From positions 1-64,000 of the forward strand of contig CAYRGG010000004.1 of NCBI GenBank assembly GCA_964423745.1: a stretch of DNA of 64,000 nucleotides. The letters are read 5' to 3'. The notes under the pieces are model-generated. The model did not search any database and was not told the DNA's origin. It saw nothing but the letters and a program-made list of their open reading frames with translations. Numbering within the stretch: position 1 is the stretch's first letter; each line of letters starts with the position of its first letter. Source of the DNA: CAYRGG01 sp964423745 (GTDB lineage Bacteria > Pseudomonadota > Gammaproteobacteria > Competibacterales > Competibacteraceae). Of this stretch, positions 34,784 through 42,900 are shown one piece after another. Made by a program: the position numbers and the translations under genes.

Positions 34784-35207
34784 TATCTTGCTCATCGAGG
34801 ATAATCCGGGTGATGTGCTGATGATTCAAGAAGCCTTTGCCGAGATACAATTCGAGCATCATCTGCATAAAGTGGCCACCGGCGAGTTGAGTCTCGATTT
34901 TTTGTACCAACGAGATGCTTATGCAGACGCGCCCCGTCCTGAGCTTATTTTGCTGGATCTTAATCTGCCCGGTTTAAGCGGTTTAGAGGTGTTGGAACAT
35001 ATCAAACAGGATAGGACGCTGCGCATCATCCCCGTGATCACCTTAACCAGCTCCAATAACGATCGGGATGTGCTGCAAAGCTACGAACGGGCAGCCAACT
35101 GCTATATTGTTAAACCCGGTGATTTTTATAGCTATATTCGCGTTGCTGAACAGATTAGATCGTTTTGGTTTGATTTAGTGATACGACCCCCCATAAAACC
35201 GTCGTGA
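34764..35207 (+). CDS. Single-domain response regulator (Rcp1-like)
   Basis: A 147-residue receiver domain alone. The acidic pair is in LLIEDNPGDVLM, the phospho-acceptor Asp in ELILLDLNLPGLSGLEVL, and the signalling Thr and Lys in VITLTSSNNDRDVL and YIVKPGDF. It starts with GTG and overlaps the kinase gene by 20 bases. Such Rcp1/CheY-like receivers typically take phosphate from PAS-HisKA kinases and may shuttle it to the following diguanylate protein. Confidence 0.93.
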   Translation: MSNPIIDILLIEDNPGDVLMIQEAFAEIQFEHHLHKVATGELSLDFLYQRDAYADAPRPELILLDLNLPGLSGLEVLEHIKQDRTLRIIPVITLTSSNNDRDVLQSYERAANCYIVKPGDFYSYIRVAEQIRSFWFDLVIRPPIKPS

Positions 35208-35273
35208 CGACAAAATACCCCTTGCAAACCCTTTTTTAGAAAACGTTGCCATGAAGCAGGCTAAGGATAGGGC

Positions 35274-36977
35274 ATGAATCTACTTGTCATTGAAGATAAT
35301 CTCGGTGATGTTAACCTATTACGGGAATCCATTGAAGAAGCCCAAAGCGACGTCACCTTTACTCATGCTAGTCGTCTTGATGAAGCGCTAGCAGAGCCAG
35401 ATTGGGCTGAAAAATATGACTTGGTATTGCTGGATCTTAATTTGCCCGATGCCGATTGGCATGAGACCTTATACCGGCTAGATACGGATATTGAGCATAT
35501 TCCTGTGGTGGTCATGACCGGCATGCATGACGAAGATGTCGCCCTGCAGGCGATCCGTGCTGGCGCCCAGGATTATCTTATCAAGGGTCACTACGACAGT
35601 ACCTTGTTAAAACGCACCATGCGCTATGCCATAGAGCGTTTTCGATTGGTCAATGAACTAAAATCCGCCCGCGAACGGGAGTGGCGCCTGGCTAATTTTG
35701 ACCCATTGACCGAGTTGCCTAACCGGCGTTTGTTTGAGGAACGTCTCAATCAAGGTATCCATGAGGCGAAACGCAATGGCGAGCATCTGGCGGTATTGTT
35801 TGTGGATTTGGACCGCTTTAAATGGGTCAATGATTCCTTGGGACATGAAGTCGGCGACCAGATGTTGCGTAACGTCGCAAACCAATTACGGCACTGTGTG
35901 CGCGGCGAAGATTCCGTAGCCCGTTTAGGGGGCGATGAGTTTATCCTGTTATTACGCTCACTCCAGCAGCCTCAGGATGCCGGTGTGGTGGCTAAAAAAA
36001 TCATTGCCCAGTTATCCCAACCGCTGCTGCTAAATGGCCACTCTGTGGCCATCGGCGCCAGTGTTGGCATCGCCTTGTATCCCGCTGATAGCACAAGCAA
36101 GAGTCAATTAATCCGGTTTGCAGACCTGGCCATGTACCGGGCAAAATCAACGGGTAAAGGCAACCTCTGTTTTTATTCTAAGGACATGGAGCGGATAGCG
36201 TTAGATCGACTCAAGCTGGAATCGAGTCTACGGGCTGCACTCGTACAAGGCGAGCTCATGTTGTATTATCAACCCATCGTTGACCTGCGCAAGGGCACGG
36301 TAAAAGGCCAAGAAGCGTTAATCCGTTGGCGCAATCCGCAGCAGGGCCTATTACCGCCAGCGCAATTCATTCCCTTTTCAGAGCAAAGCGAGCTTATTTT
36401 TTCCCTCGATAAGTGGGTATTGCAACACGCTTGCTCAGTGGCCCAGGCTTGGCAAGCTTTGGGGGCAGCGCCCCAACAGATCGCTGTCAATGTCAATCTC
36501 TCGGGGCGTCACTTCCGGCAACCCCAGGGTATTGTCCAGTGGGTCCGCGAAAGTCTAGAGAAAGCTGCGTTGCCCGCCTCGCTGCTTGAGATCGAAGTCA
36601 CAGAGACGGCATTTATGCAAGCCTCCCAAGAGACCATCGCTGTGTTGGCGGCGCTTCGCGAGCTGGGGGTCAGAATTGCCATCGATGACTTTGGTGTGGG
36701 CTATTCATCGCTGAATTTCTTAAAGACATTACCTCTCGATGTGCTTAAATTGGATCGCTCGTTTTTGCTGGATGTTCCAGGGAATCATAGAAACGCAGCG
36801 CTAGCTGCAGCTATCATCCAACTGGGTATAACGTTAGAGCTCGAAGTGGTGGCGGAAGGCGTTGAAACCCAAGAACAGTGGAATTGGTTACAAGACCTAG
36901 GTTGCCAGTATGGACAAGGTTATTTGTTTGCGCATCCTGCGCCCCAGCCCCAGTTTCACCTGGATGATAAGGACTAG
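35274..36977 (+). CDS. Receiver-GGDEF-EAL cyclic-di-GMP protein
   Basis: A 567-residue protein: receiver domain (1-125, phospho-acceptor in DLVLLDLNLPDADW), GGDEF domain (about 135-300, intact LGGDEFILLL active site) and EAL domain (about 315-555, with EALIRW, DDFGVGYSSL and EGVET motifs). Both the cyclase and phosphodiesterase motifs look functional, so it could make or hydrolyse c-di-GMP. It is third in the signalling operon. Its TAG stop codon coincides with the left end of MITE copy 2. Confidence 0.95.
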   Translation: MNLLVIEDNLGDVNLLRESIEEAQSDVTFTHASRLDEALAEPDWAEKYDLVLLDLNLPDADWHETLYRLDTDIEHIPVVVMTGMHDEDVALQAIRAGAQDYLIKGHYDSTLLKRTMRYAIERFRLVNELKSAREREWRLANFDPLTELPNRRLFEERLNQGIHEAKRNGEHLAVLFVDLDRFKWVNDSLGHEVGDQMLRNVANQLRHCVRGEDSVARLGGDEFILLLRSLQQPQDAGVVAKKIIAQLSQPLLLNGHSVAIGASVGIALYPADSTSKSQLIRFADLAMYRAKSTGKGNLCFYSKDMERIALDRLKLESSLRAALVQGELMLYYQPIVDLRKGTVKGQEALIRWRNPQQGLLPPAQFIPFSEQSELIFSLDKWVLQHACSVAQAWQALGAAPQQIAVNVNLSGRHFRQPQGIVQWVRESLEKAALPASLLEIEVTETAFMQASQETIAVLAALRELGVRIAIDDFGVGYSSLNFLKTLPLDVLKLDRSFLLDVPGNHRNAALAAAIIQLGITLELEVVAEGVETQEQWNWLQDLGCQYGQGYLFAHPAPQPQFHLDDKD

Positions 36978-37102
36978 AGCCTTTCCCATTCAACTGTACA
37001 CGGCGTTAGCCTTCGGTCTCGGTGTACTGCCTGTACGCTATGTACACTCCGCGCACCTCGCCTCGGCTGCGCTTAAGTACAATCGAAGCGAAAACGCTCT
37101 AG
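36974..37102 (-). mobile_element. MITE-like element, copy 2
   Basis: A 129-bp copy of the element at 28238-28365, inverted relative to it. The 26-base imperfect terminal repeats and the long shared internal blocks are conserved; two internal segments of about 7 and 17 bases differ. The first TAG of the element is the stop codon of the GGDEF-EAL gene. There is no coding capacity, so movement would require a transposase supplied elsewhere in the genome. Confidence 0.8.
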
Positions 37103-37109
37103 ACTAAAA

Positions 37110-37132
37110 CCTCAGTGGTTTGAGGGCTTTTT
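37110..37132 (+). terminator. Probable terminator after the signalling operon
   Basis: A short stem CCTCA/TGAGG (loop of six bases) followed by GCTTTTT, eight bases past the MITE. It lies between the GGDEF-EAL gene and the convergent DUF1499 gene. The stem is only five pairs, so confidence is moderate. Confidence 0.55.
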
Positions 37133-37538
37133 AGGAAATCACACCTTGAGCCCGCAGTTGATCCCGAATTTTATTAATACGTCTGCGGTTGACCCCAAAA
37201 TCATAGTAGCCTAAGCGTGCGGCTGAGCGTACCGCGATGGAACCTTGTTCAGGTCTTAAACTAAATTCCATATCATCGGTAAATTTGAAAATACGACTAC
37301 TCACTTCGGCATGTAAGTAATGGTCATTATAGGTAACAATCTTTGTCTGCGGTTGGCGCTGCAATATTTCACCTAGAGCAGTCCATGCTTGGGGGGCTGT
37401 GACGTACAATGCAAAGGGTATAACGTAATGAGACGTGCCCGCTTCCGCATCACTGGAAACACAATTAGGACGATTGGGACATGGGGCGAGCTGGATATTG
37501 TTGCCTTCGCCGTTGGATTGATTAGGGATGCCAGGCAT
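37131..37538 (-). CDS. DUF1499 family protein
   Basis: A 135-residue DUF1499 protein. The hallmark CPNRPNCVSSDAEAGTSHYVIPF opens the domain, followed by YNDHYLHAEVSSRIFKFTDDMEFSL and the C-terminal IAVRSAARLGYYDFGVNRRRINKIRDQL. The ATG at 37538 has a GGGAG site upstream. The function is unknown. It converges on the signalling operon. Confidence 0.9.
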   Translation of the reverse strand: MPGIPNQSNGEGNNIQLAPCPNRPNCVSSDAEAGTSHYVIPFALYVTAPQAWTALGEILQRQPQTKIVTYNDHYLHAEVSSRIFKFTDDMEFSLRPEQGSIAVRSAARLGYYDFGVNRRRINKIRDQLRAQGVIS

Positions 37539-37710
37539 GGAGATCAACTCCCTACGCAAAGAAAAAGAAAATTAATAAGATGAATTTCCTTTGACATAAA
37601 GGTATCATAGGAAAATACAACTCTATATATTTTTTTGTTGTTACTTTTGAGGTTTTGCAATTTATCTGGCAATTCATCAAACATTCAAGTCATTGCGGGG
37701 TATCAATTCA

Positions 37711-37893
37711 GTGATAAAGACACTCGCATCAATTTTTTTTGCTGTTGCTGTTTTTTCTTATGTCTCGTTGTTTATAACCGTGGCATGGGTCGGCGAAAAA
37801 AAGCAACTAACGCCAACTAGCCTCACCAAACCCACTACCCTAAGCGAGCCTATTATTTTTAGCGCAACTTTGCACAATGGCAAACATACGTAG
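37711..37893 (+). CDS. Possible small membrane protein
   Basis: A 60-codon frame starting at GTG with one hydrophobic segment (LASIFFAVAVFSYVSLFITVAWV) and a Thr/Ser/Pro-rich tail. There is no family match that I recognise and no good ribosome-binding site. It may be a genuine small one-TM protein or chance. Confidence 0.25.
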   Translation: MIKTLASIFFAVAVFSYVSLFITVAWVGEKKQLTPTSLTKPTTLSEPIIFSATLHNGKHT

Positions 37894-37911
37894 CTCGTAA
37901 TATCCTTAGAA

Positions 37912-38047
37912 GCTGTTTTACACCCCGCGACGTTCGCAAGCGAAGCTAAGGCGAAGTTCTTCCCTGCCCAGTTTACAGACGGTAACTGAGCAAGGGAGAA
38001 GGTTCTTTAACCCTTAAGTCATCCCTATGAGAAGGTTTTGAAACAGC
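37912..38047. repeat. Structured intergenic inverted repeat
   Basis: The ends GCTGTTT (37912-37918) and AAACAGC (38041-38047) are complementary. Inside, an imperfect pairing of TTCTTCCCTGCC with GCAAGGGAGAAGG brackets a small CAGTT/AACTG stem. The layout resembles a small folded mobile element, but no second copy is in the window. Confidence 0.3.
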
Positions 38048-38050
38048 GTC

Positions 38051-38680
38051 TTACGTTTTGACATCAGGGTTCAGACTATAAAGTCCAGTAACACTCGCTT
38101 GGTCCAACACATGCCCCTGAATGGCGTTAAGTACGTCTGGACCGGTAAATTCTCCCTCTACAGGGCACGAGGCAACATCCAAGGCATATAGGGTAAAAAT
38201 ATAATGATGGACAATACTGTCGTTCCAGGGCGGGCAGGGACCGTCGTAGCCAAAATAGGTGCCTTGCATTTGTTCGTCGCCGGCAAACCAATCCGTATAG
38301 CTGTTGATGCCTTGGCGAGCGCCATGGGGAGCGGCGGGTCCCGTTTTGCCCCCGGCGGTGATGCCTTCTGAGAAAGCGCCCGTGGGGATTTCCATGGGTG
38401 TAGGCGCCAGATCCACCAGCACCCAATGAAAAAAATCCACCCGGGGCAAATCCCTGGGCACAGTGCGATTTTCCTGGTTAACGTCATCGGGTTTGCTGGG
38501 CACATCGGGGTCGTGACAAATCAGCACCAGAGATTTAGTCCCTTGGGGTATGTCCTGCCATGCCAAGGGTGGGTTTTTATTATCGCTTAGCGCCACATGA
38601 TTGGCAGAATCAGGGACACCAAAGGCATATTCACCGGGAATGGGTTGGTTATTGTGAAAAGCGCTGCTGGTTAATTGCAT
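38051..38680 (-). CDS. YbhB/YbcL (PEBP) family protein
   Basis: A 209-residue phosphatidylethanolamine-binding-protein-like protein. The PEBP signatures are LVLICHDPDVPSKP and the FFHWVLVDL strand, with the YFGYDGPCPPWNDSIVHHYIFTLYALD segment. Bacterial members (YbhB, YbcL) are of unclear function. No signal peptide is present. AGGAGG precedes the ATG. It is a tandem paralogue of the next gene. Confidence 0.92.
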   Translation of the reverse strand: MQLTSSAFHNNQPIPGEYAFGVPDSANHVALSDNKNPPLAWQDIPQGTKSLVLICHDPDVPSKPDDVNQENRTVPRDLPRVDFFHWVLVDLAPTPMEIPTGAFSEGITAGGKTGPAAPHGARQGINSYTDWFAGDEQMQGTYFGYDGPCPPWNDSIVHHYIFTLYALDVASCPVEGEFTGPDVLNAIQGHVLDQASVTGLYSLNPDVKT

Positions 38681-38745
38681 GGGGCCTCCTTATCATCAAA
38701 AGTTTAACGGTAACGGCTAAGTTATCAAGTAACGGCCAAAACAGT

Positions 38746-39378
38746 TTACAGCTCAATCGTTGGGTTCATACTGTAAAGTCCGGTAATGCTCGCCGACTCT
38801 AAGACATGACCGTCAATAGCCGCCAGCACATCGGGAGCTCTAAACTCCCCCTCGACGGGACAGCGGGGCAAATCGATGGCGTAGAGGGTAAACACATAGC
38901 GGTGGGGAATGGTATCATTCCAAGGTGGACAAGGACCGTCGTAACCAAAGTATTTGCCTGCCATTTCTGGATCATCGGCAAACCATTCAGTATAGCTATT
39001 GAGACCCTGGCGAGCGCCGTGACGGCTGTCAGGGCCTTCCTTATGGTGGCGGCTTAACCCTTCGGAGAACTCGCCAGCGCGAATAACCCCCAATTCCGGG
39101 ACAATATCCACCAGCACCCAATGATAAAAATTGCCTCTCGGCTGATTAGGCGCAATCAATTGTCCTTCCTGGTTGATCTCCGTGAGAAATTTTTTCGGCG
39201 CATCCGGGTCATGGCAGATGAGTACTAGGGACTGAGTGCCAGCAGGTAACTCGCTCCAAATCAGGGTTGGATTGCGGTTAGGCGCCAGAGTCAAATGGGC
39301 GCCGGGGCGTGGGGTGCAGAGGGCATATTCATCGAAAATCCGTGCCTGATCAGGAAAACTAGGGCTACTCAGCTTCAT
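38746..39378 (-). CDS. YbhB/YbcL (PEBP) family protein, paralogue
   Basis: A 210-residue PEBP-like protein clearly paralogous to its neighbour; both share LVLICHDPD, the GARQG-NSYT-WFA segment, YFGYDGPCPPWND and the C-terminal ASITGLYS-NP. The pair lies in the same orientation, 65 bases apart, and probably arose by tandem duplication. Confidence 0.92.
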   Translation of the reverse strand: MKLSSPSFPDQARIFDEYALCTPRPGAHLTLAPNRNPTLIWSELPAGTQSLVLICHDPDAPKKFLTEINQEGQLIAPNQPRGNFYHWVLVDIVPELGVIRAGEFSEGLSRHHKEGPDSRHGARQGLNSYTEWFADDPEMAGKYFGYDGPCPPWNDTIPHRYVFTLYAIDLPRCPVEGEFRAPDVLAAIDGHVLESASITGLYSMNPTIEL

Positions 39379-39432
39379 GACAATCTCGCTCCAAAGTCTC
39401 GTTGTTTTGGCAATTAATTATAGGCAACTTAT

Positions 39433-40827
39433 TTAGTAATCAAAAATTTTCCCTGGGTTCATAATGCCATGGGGATCAAAAACCTTTTTTAATGCCCGTA
39501 GGTAGTTCACCTCAGTGGCCTCTCGGGTATAGTGCAAATAGGGTTTTTTAGTCAAACCCACCCCGTGTTCCGCCGAGATACTGCCCCCATGTTGATGGAG
39601 GGTGGTGAACAAAAGTTCATTCACCCTTTGGCATTTGGCGACAAATTGCTCAGGAGGCATAAGCTCGGGTTTTAAGACGCTGATATGCAGGTTGCCGTCG
39701 CCAATATGACCAAACCAAATGACTTCGAAATCAGGATAGTGTTGAGTGAGCAGCGGATCGATATCTGCAAGAAACCCAGATACTTTGGATATCTGTACAG
39801 AAATGTCGTTTTTATAGGGTAAATAAGGTGCAATCGATTCTGTGATATCCTCCCGGAGACGCCACATATCTTGGGCTTGGGTAGCGCTTTGACTGATTAT
39901 ACCGTCCTTGAGTAATCCCTGTTCAGCACAGCGACTAAATACGTCCAAGGCTGTATCAGTGGTGGCTGATGAGGGGGTTTCAAATTCAGCCAGGACATAG
40001 TAGGGGGTTTCCGTGTCAAAGGGGGCTTGGAGCCCTTTTGCAAGCACATGGTTAAGGGCTGCGGCGGAGAAAAATTCAAAAGCGGTTAAAGTCAGTTGTT
40101 GCCGAAAAGCTTTAAAAATGTCCATCAAAGCGTCCAGGGTGGGCACAGCCAGGAGTATGACGTTGGGACTGATGGGTGGCAGGGTAAGTTTTAAGGTTGC
40201 TTCAACCAAAAACCCTAGGGTGCCTTCGCTACCGATGAAAACATGGCGCAAATCGTAACCACTGGCGTTTTTAATCAGTCCTTTGTTAAGGTCCAGCAAA
40301 TCTCCTTGACCGGTGATGACTTTAAGACCCGTTACCCAATCCCGGGTGAGACCGTAGCGGATCACTTTGATGCCTCCCGCATTGGTGGCGATATTCCCGC
40401 CGATCTGGCTAGACCCCCGGGCAGCAAAGTCGATGGGATAGAAAAGTCCTTGGTTTTCAGCATATTCTTGTAATGATTGGGTAACCACGCCGGGTTCGCA
40501 GGTCACGGTGTAATTCACGGGGTCGAAAGCCAGAATACGCTGCATGCGTTCAAAAGAAACTACCACCTCGCCGTTGGCGGCCACAGCCCCGCCGCTTAAA
40601 CCGGTGCGTCCCCCGGAGGGAACTAAAGCGACACCATAAACATTAGCCAAGTGAACCAGTTGCTGCACTTGGGCAATGGTTCCCGGTAGCACCACCGCCT
40701 GGGGGTTTGGCCTGAACAAGCGGGTCCAATCTTGTCCATACGTGGTGCAACTCTCAGGGTCGGTACGCACATGATCGGTTTCAATAAAGGTTTTAATATC
40801 GGTAAGGAAAGAACCAGCAGTGGACAT
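39433..40827 (-). CDS. FAD-binding D-2-hydroxyglutarate dehydrogenase
   Basis: A 464-residue GlcD-type flavoprotein. The FAD-binding PCMH motif is PSGGRTGLSGGAVAANGEVVVSFERM with AARGSSQIGGNIATNAGG; the C-terminal FAD-oxidase_C domain has FGHIGDGNLHISVLKPE and the SAEHGVG motif. It is divergent from serA with a 119-base gap. In pseudomonads a D-2-hydroxyglutarate dehydrogenase lies beside serA and removes the D-2-hydroxyglutarate that SerA makes from 2-oxoglutarate; the length and neighbourhood match that case. D-lactate dehydrogenase is the alternative call. The ATG at 40827 is preferred to the longer frame. Confidence 0.85.
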   Translation of the reverse strand: MSTAGSFLTDIKTFIETDHVRTDPESCTTYGQDWTRLFRPNPQAVVLPGTIAQVQQLVHLANVYGVALVPSGGRTGLSGGAVAANGEVVVSFERMQRILAFDPVNYTVTCEPGVVTQSLQEYAENQGLFYPIDFAARGSSQIGGNIATNAGGIKVIRYGLTRDWVTGLKVITGQGDLLDLNKGLIKNASGYDLRHVFIGSEGTLGFLVEATLKLTLPPISPNVILLAVPTLDALMDIFKAFRQQLTLTAFEFFSAAALNHVLAKGLQAPFDTETPYYVLAEFETPSSATTDTALDVFSRCAEQGLLKDGIISQSATQAQDMWRLREDITESIAPYLPYKNDISVQISKVSGFLADIDPLLTQHYPDFEVIWFGHIGDGNLHISVLKPELMPPEQFVAKCQRVNELLFTTLHQHGGSISAEHGVGLTKKPYLHYTREATEVNYLRALKKVFDPHGIMNPGKIFDY

Positions 40828-40946
40828 AATGATGCGACGTCTCCAACGGTTGTCCTGAAAAGCTAAAACCAGTATGTTGCCACCCATTCAATCGTGGGTA
40901 GCCCTTTTGCAATCCTTAATACTACACGGAAGCCAGGTAGAGCCGC

Positions 40947-42182
40947 ATGAAAAAAACCTCATTTCCGAAACAACAGATTCATATTCTCCTTCTCGAAGGA
41001 CTCCATCCCAGTGCCCTGGAAGCCTTCCAGTTAGACGGCTATAGCCGGGTTGAATACCATGAAAAGGCGTTACCTGAAGCGGAGTTAAAGGCGCAGATTC
41101 GCCGCGCCCATATCATCGGCATCCGTTCCCGTACTCAATTGACGGCGGAGTTGTTAAAAGAGGCGCCACGGCTGATGGCCATCGGTTGTTTTTGTATCGG
41201 CACTAACCAAGTGGATCTGGCTAGCGCCCAGGGGTTGGGTATTCCGGTCTTTAACGCGCCTTTTTCCAATACCCGTAGCGTCGCCGAAATGGTGGTTGCC
41301 GAAGCGATTTTATTATTGCGGGATATTCCTCGCAAAAACAGCTTGACCCATCGCGGTTCGTGGCAAAAGTCGGCCCTCAATTCCTCCGAAGCCCGGGGCA
41401 AGTGTTTAGGTATTGTTGGCTACGGCCATATCGGCACCCAGGTGGGCTTGTTAGCGGAATCCCTGGGTATGCAGGTATTTTTTTACGATATCGAACCCAA
41501 ATTGTCCTTGGGCAACGCAAAACCTCTGCAATCCTTGGATGCTTTGCTGGATATTGCCCATGTGGTAAGCCTCCATGTGCCAGAAACGCCCCAAACTCAC
41601 CATATGATCAATACCGAACAATTAGCCCGGATGCGGCCAGGCTCCATCTTGATTAACGCCGCCCGAGGCAATGTGGTCAATATCGACGCCCTGGTGCATA
41701 GTCTGGATAATGGGCACTTGGCGGGGGCTGCTATCGATGTGTTTCCCGTGGAGCCCCGCGGACTGGAAGAGGAGTTTGTTTCACCGCTACGTCAATTTGA
41801 CAATGTTATTTTGACGCCCCATGTGGGTGGCAGTACCGTGGAAGCCCAAGAAAACATCGGTCTTGAGGTAGCCGCCAAGTTGATCAAATATAGCAACAAT
41901 GGATCGACCCTGTCGTCGGTTAATTTTCCAGAAGTGAGTCTTCCAGAGCATGCCGATAAGCGCCGTTTATTGCATATTCACCATAACGAGCCAGGAATTT
42001 TATCCCAAATCAACGACGTGTTTTCTAGAAATCAAGTCAATATTGCCGCTCAATATCTGCAAACCAATGATAAAATTGGTTATGTGGTGATCGATGTGGA
42101 TGATGATGCGGACGCCAGCGATAGAGCGTTGCAAGCGCTGCGTAGCATCCACGGCACCATTCGAGCGCGTATTCTCTATTGA
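40947..42182 (+). CDS. serA: D-3-phosphoglycerate dehydrogenase
   Basis: A 411-residue SerA of the E. coli type: catalytic domain with the NAD-binding GIVGYGHIGTQ motif, active-site Arg (INAARGNVV), Glu (PVEPRGLEE) and His (LTPHVGGSTVEAQ), and a C-terminal ACT domain (about 335-411) for serine feedback. It oxidises 3-phosphoglycerate in the first step of serine synthesis and can reduce 2-oxoglutarate to D-2-hydroxyglutarate. The 3' end and following region are partly duplicated next to the yaiL start. Confidence 0.95.
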   Translation: MKKTSFPKQQIHILLLEGLHPSALEAFQLDGYSRVEYHEKALPEAELKAQIRRAHIIGIRSRTQLTAELLKEAPRLMAIGCFCIGTNQVDLASAQGLGIPVFNAPFSNTRSVAEMVVAEAILLLRDIPRKNSLTHRGSWQKSALNSSEARGKCLGIVGYGHIGTQVGLLAESLGMQVFFYDIEPKLSLGNAKPLQSLDALLDIAHVVSLHVPETPQTHHMINTEQLARMRPGSILINAARGNVVNIDALVHSLDNGHLAGAAIDVFPVEPRGLEEEFVSPLRQFDNVILTPHVGGSTVEAQENIGLEVAAKLIKYSNNGSTLSSVNFPEVSLPEHADKRRLLHIHHNEPGILSQINDVFSRNQVNIAAQYLQTNDKIGYVVIDVDDDADASDRALQALRSIHGTIRARILY

Positions 42183-42309
42183 TGCAATGATTATGATTAT
42201 TACTTAGGCGGGGATAGGGTGATGTCGCTCCCAAGATCAATGGCACGATGTGGACTCGTATTCTTTATTGATGCAATGACCATCTAGGCGGGGAAAGGGT
42301 TATGTCGCT
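42168..42309 (+). repeat. Local duplication spanning serA end and yaiL start
   Basis: The stretch 42168-42229 (serA codons, stop, then AGGCGGGGATAGGGTGATGTCGCT-like sequence) is repeated imperfectly at 42257-42309, where it supplies the real yaiL ribosome-binding site and ATG. The first copy therefore contains a second serA-like stop and an abortive yaiL-like start. Confidence 0.75.
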
Positions 42310-42844
42310 TCGAGAGCAGATGCTAAAAGCCGGTTTGGTGTCTCAAAACCAGGCTAAAAAAGCCGAGACCGAGGCTCGTCAGAAGTCTCACAAACTCAAA
42401 AAAGACAAAACCGCGGCGGCCGCTGAAGCCGCTCGGAAAGCTGCCGAGGCCCAGCAACGCAAAGCCGCCGCTGAACGCCAACGAGCCCGGGACCGGCAAC
42501 TGAACCAGGAACGGGAAAACCAAAAAAAGCGTCACGAAGCTGCAGCCCGGATCCGCCAGCTGATGGCTAGTCATCGGGCCAATGATGCCAAAGCCGAAAT
42601 TCTTTATAATTTTTTAGTCACTGAAAAAACCATCGACTACGTGCGCGTTACTCCCCAACAACAAAGACTACTAGCTCTAGGGCGTATCGCCGTTGCCCGC
42701 AACCCGGATAATCCCTTCGATTTTCCTCTCCTGCCTCGGGATACGGCTGCTAAAATTGCTGAGAGCAATAAGGAATTGATCCTTTTATTACATCCAGAGA
42801 CGGACCATTTAGAACCTGATAGGGTGGAAACCCAGGGAAATTGA
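42302..42844 (+). CDS. yaiL: DUF2058 (YaiL-like) protein
   Basis: A 180-residue DUF2058 protein: MSLREQMLKAGLVSQNQAKKAETEARQKSH start, a Lys/Arg/Glu/Ala-rich helical middle (about 30-85), and a C-terminal domain with AEILYNFLVTEKTIDYVRVTPQQQ. The charged helix is typical of the nucleoid-associated-like YaiL family; function unknown. The start is fixed by the GGGAAAGGG site in the duplicated sequence. Confidence 0.9.
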   Translation: MSLREQMLKAGLVSQNQAKKAETEARQKSHKLKKDKTAAAAEAARKAAEAQQRKAAAERQRARDRQLNQERENQKKRHEAAARIRQLMASHRANDAKAEILYNFLVTEKTIDYVRVTPQQQRLLALGRIAVARNPDNPFDFPLLPRDTAAKIAESNKELILLLHPETDHLEPDRVETQGN

Positions 42845-42900
42845 TGAACAAAAGTTGATAATGAACCTGTTTTTCCTGCGAAAAAGGAGATAACAATAAC

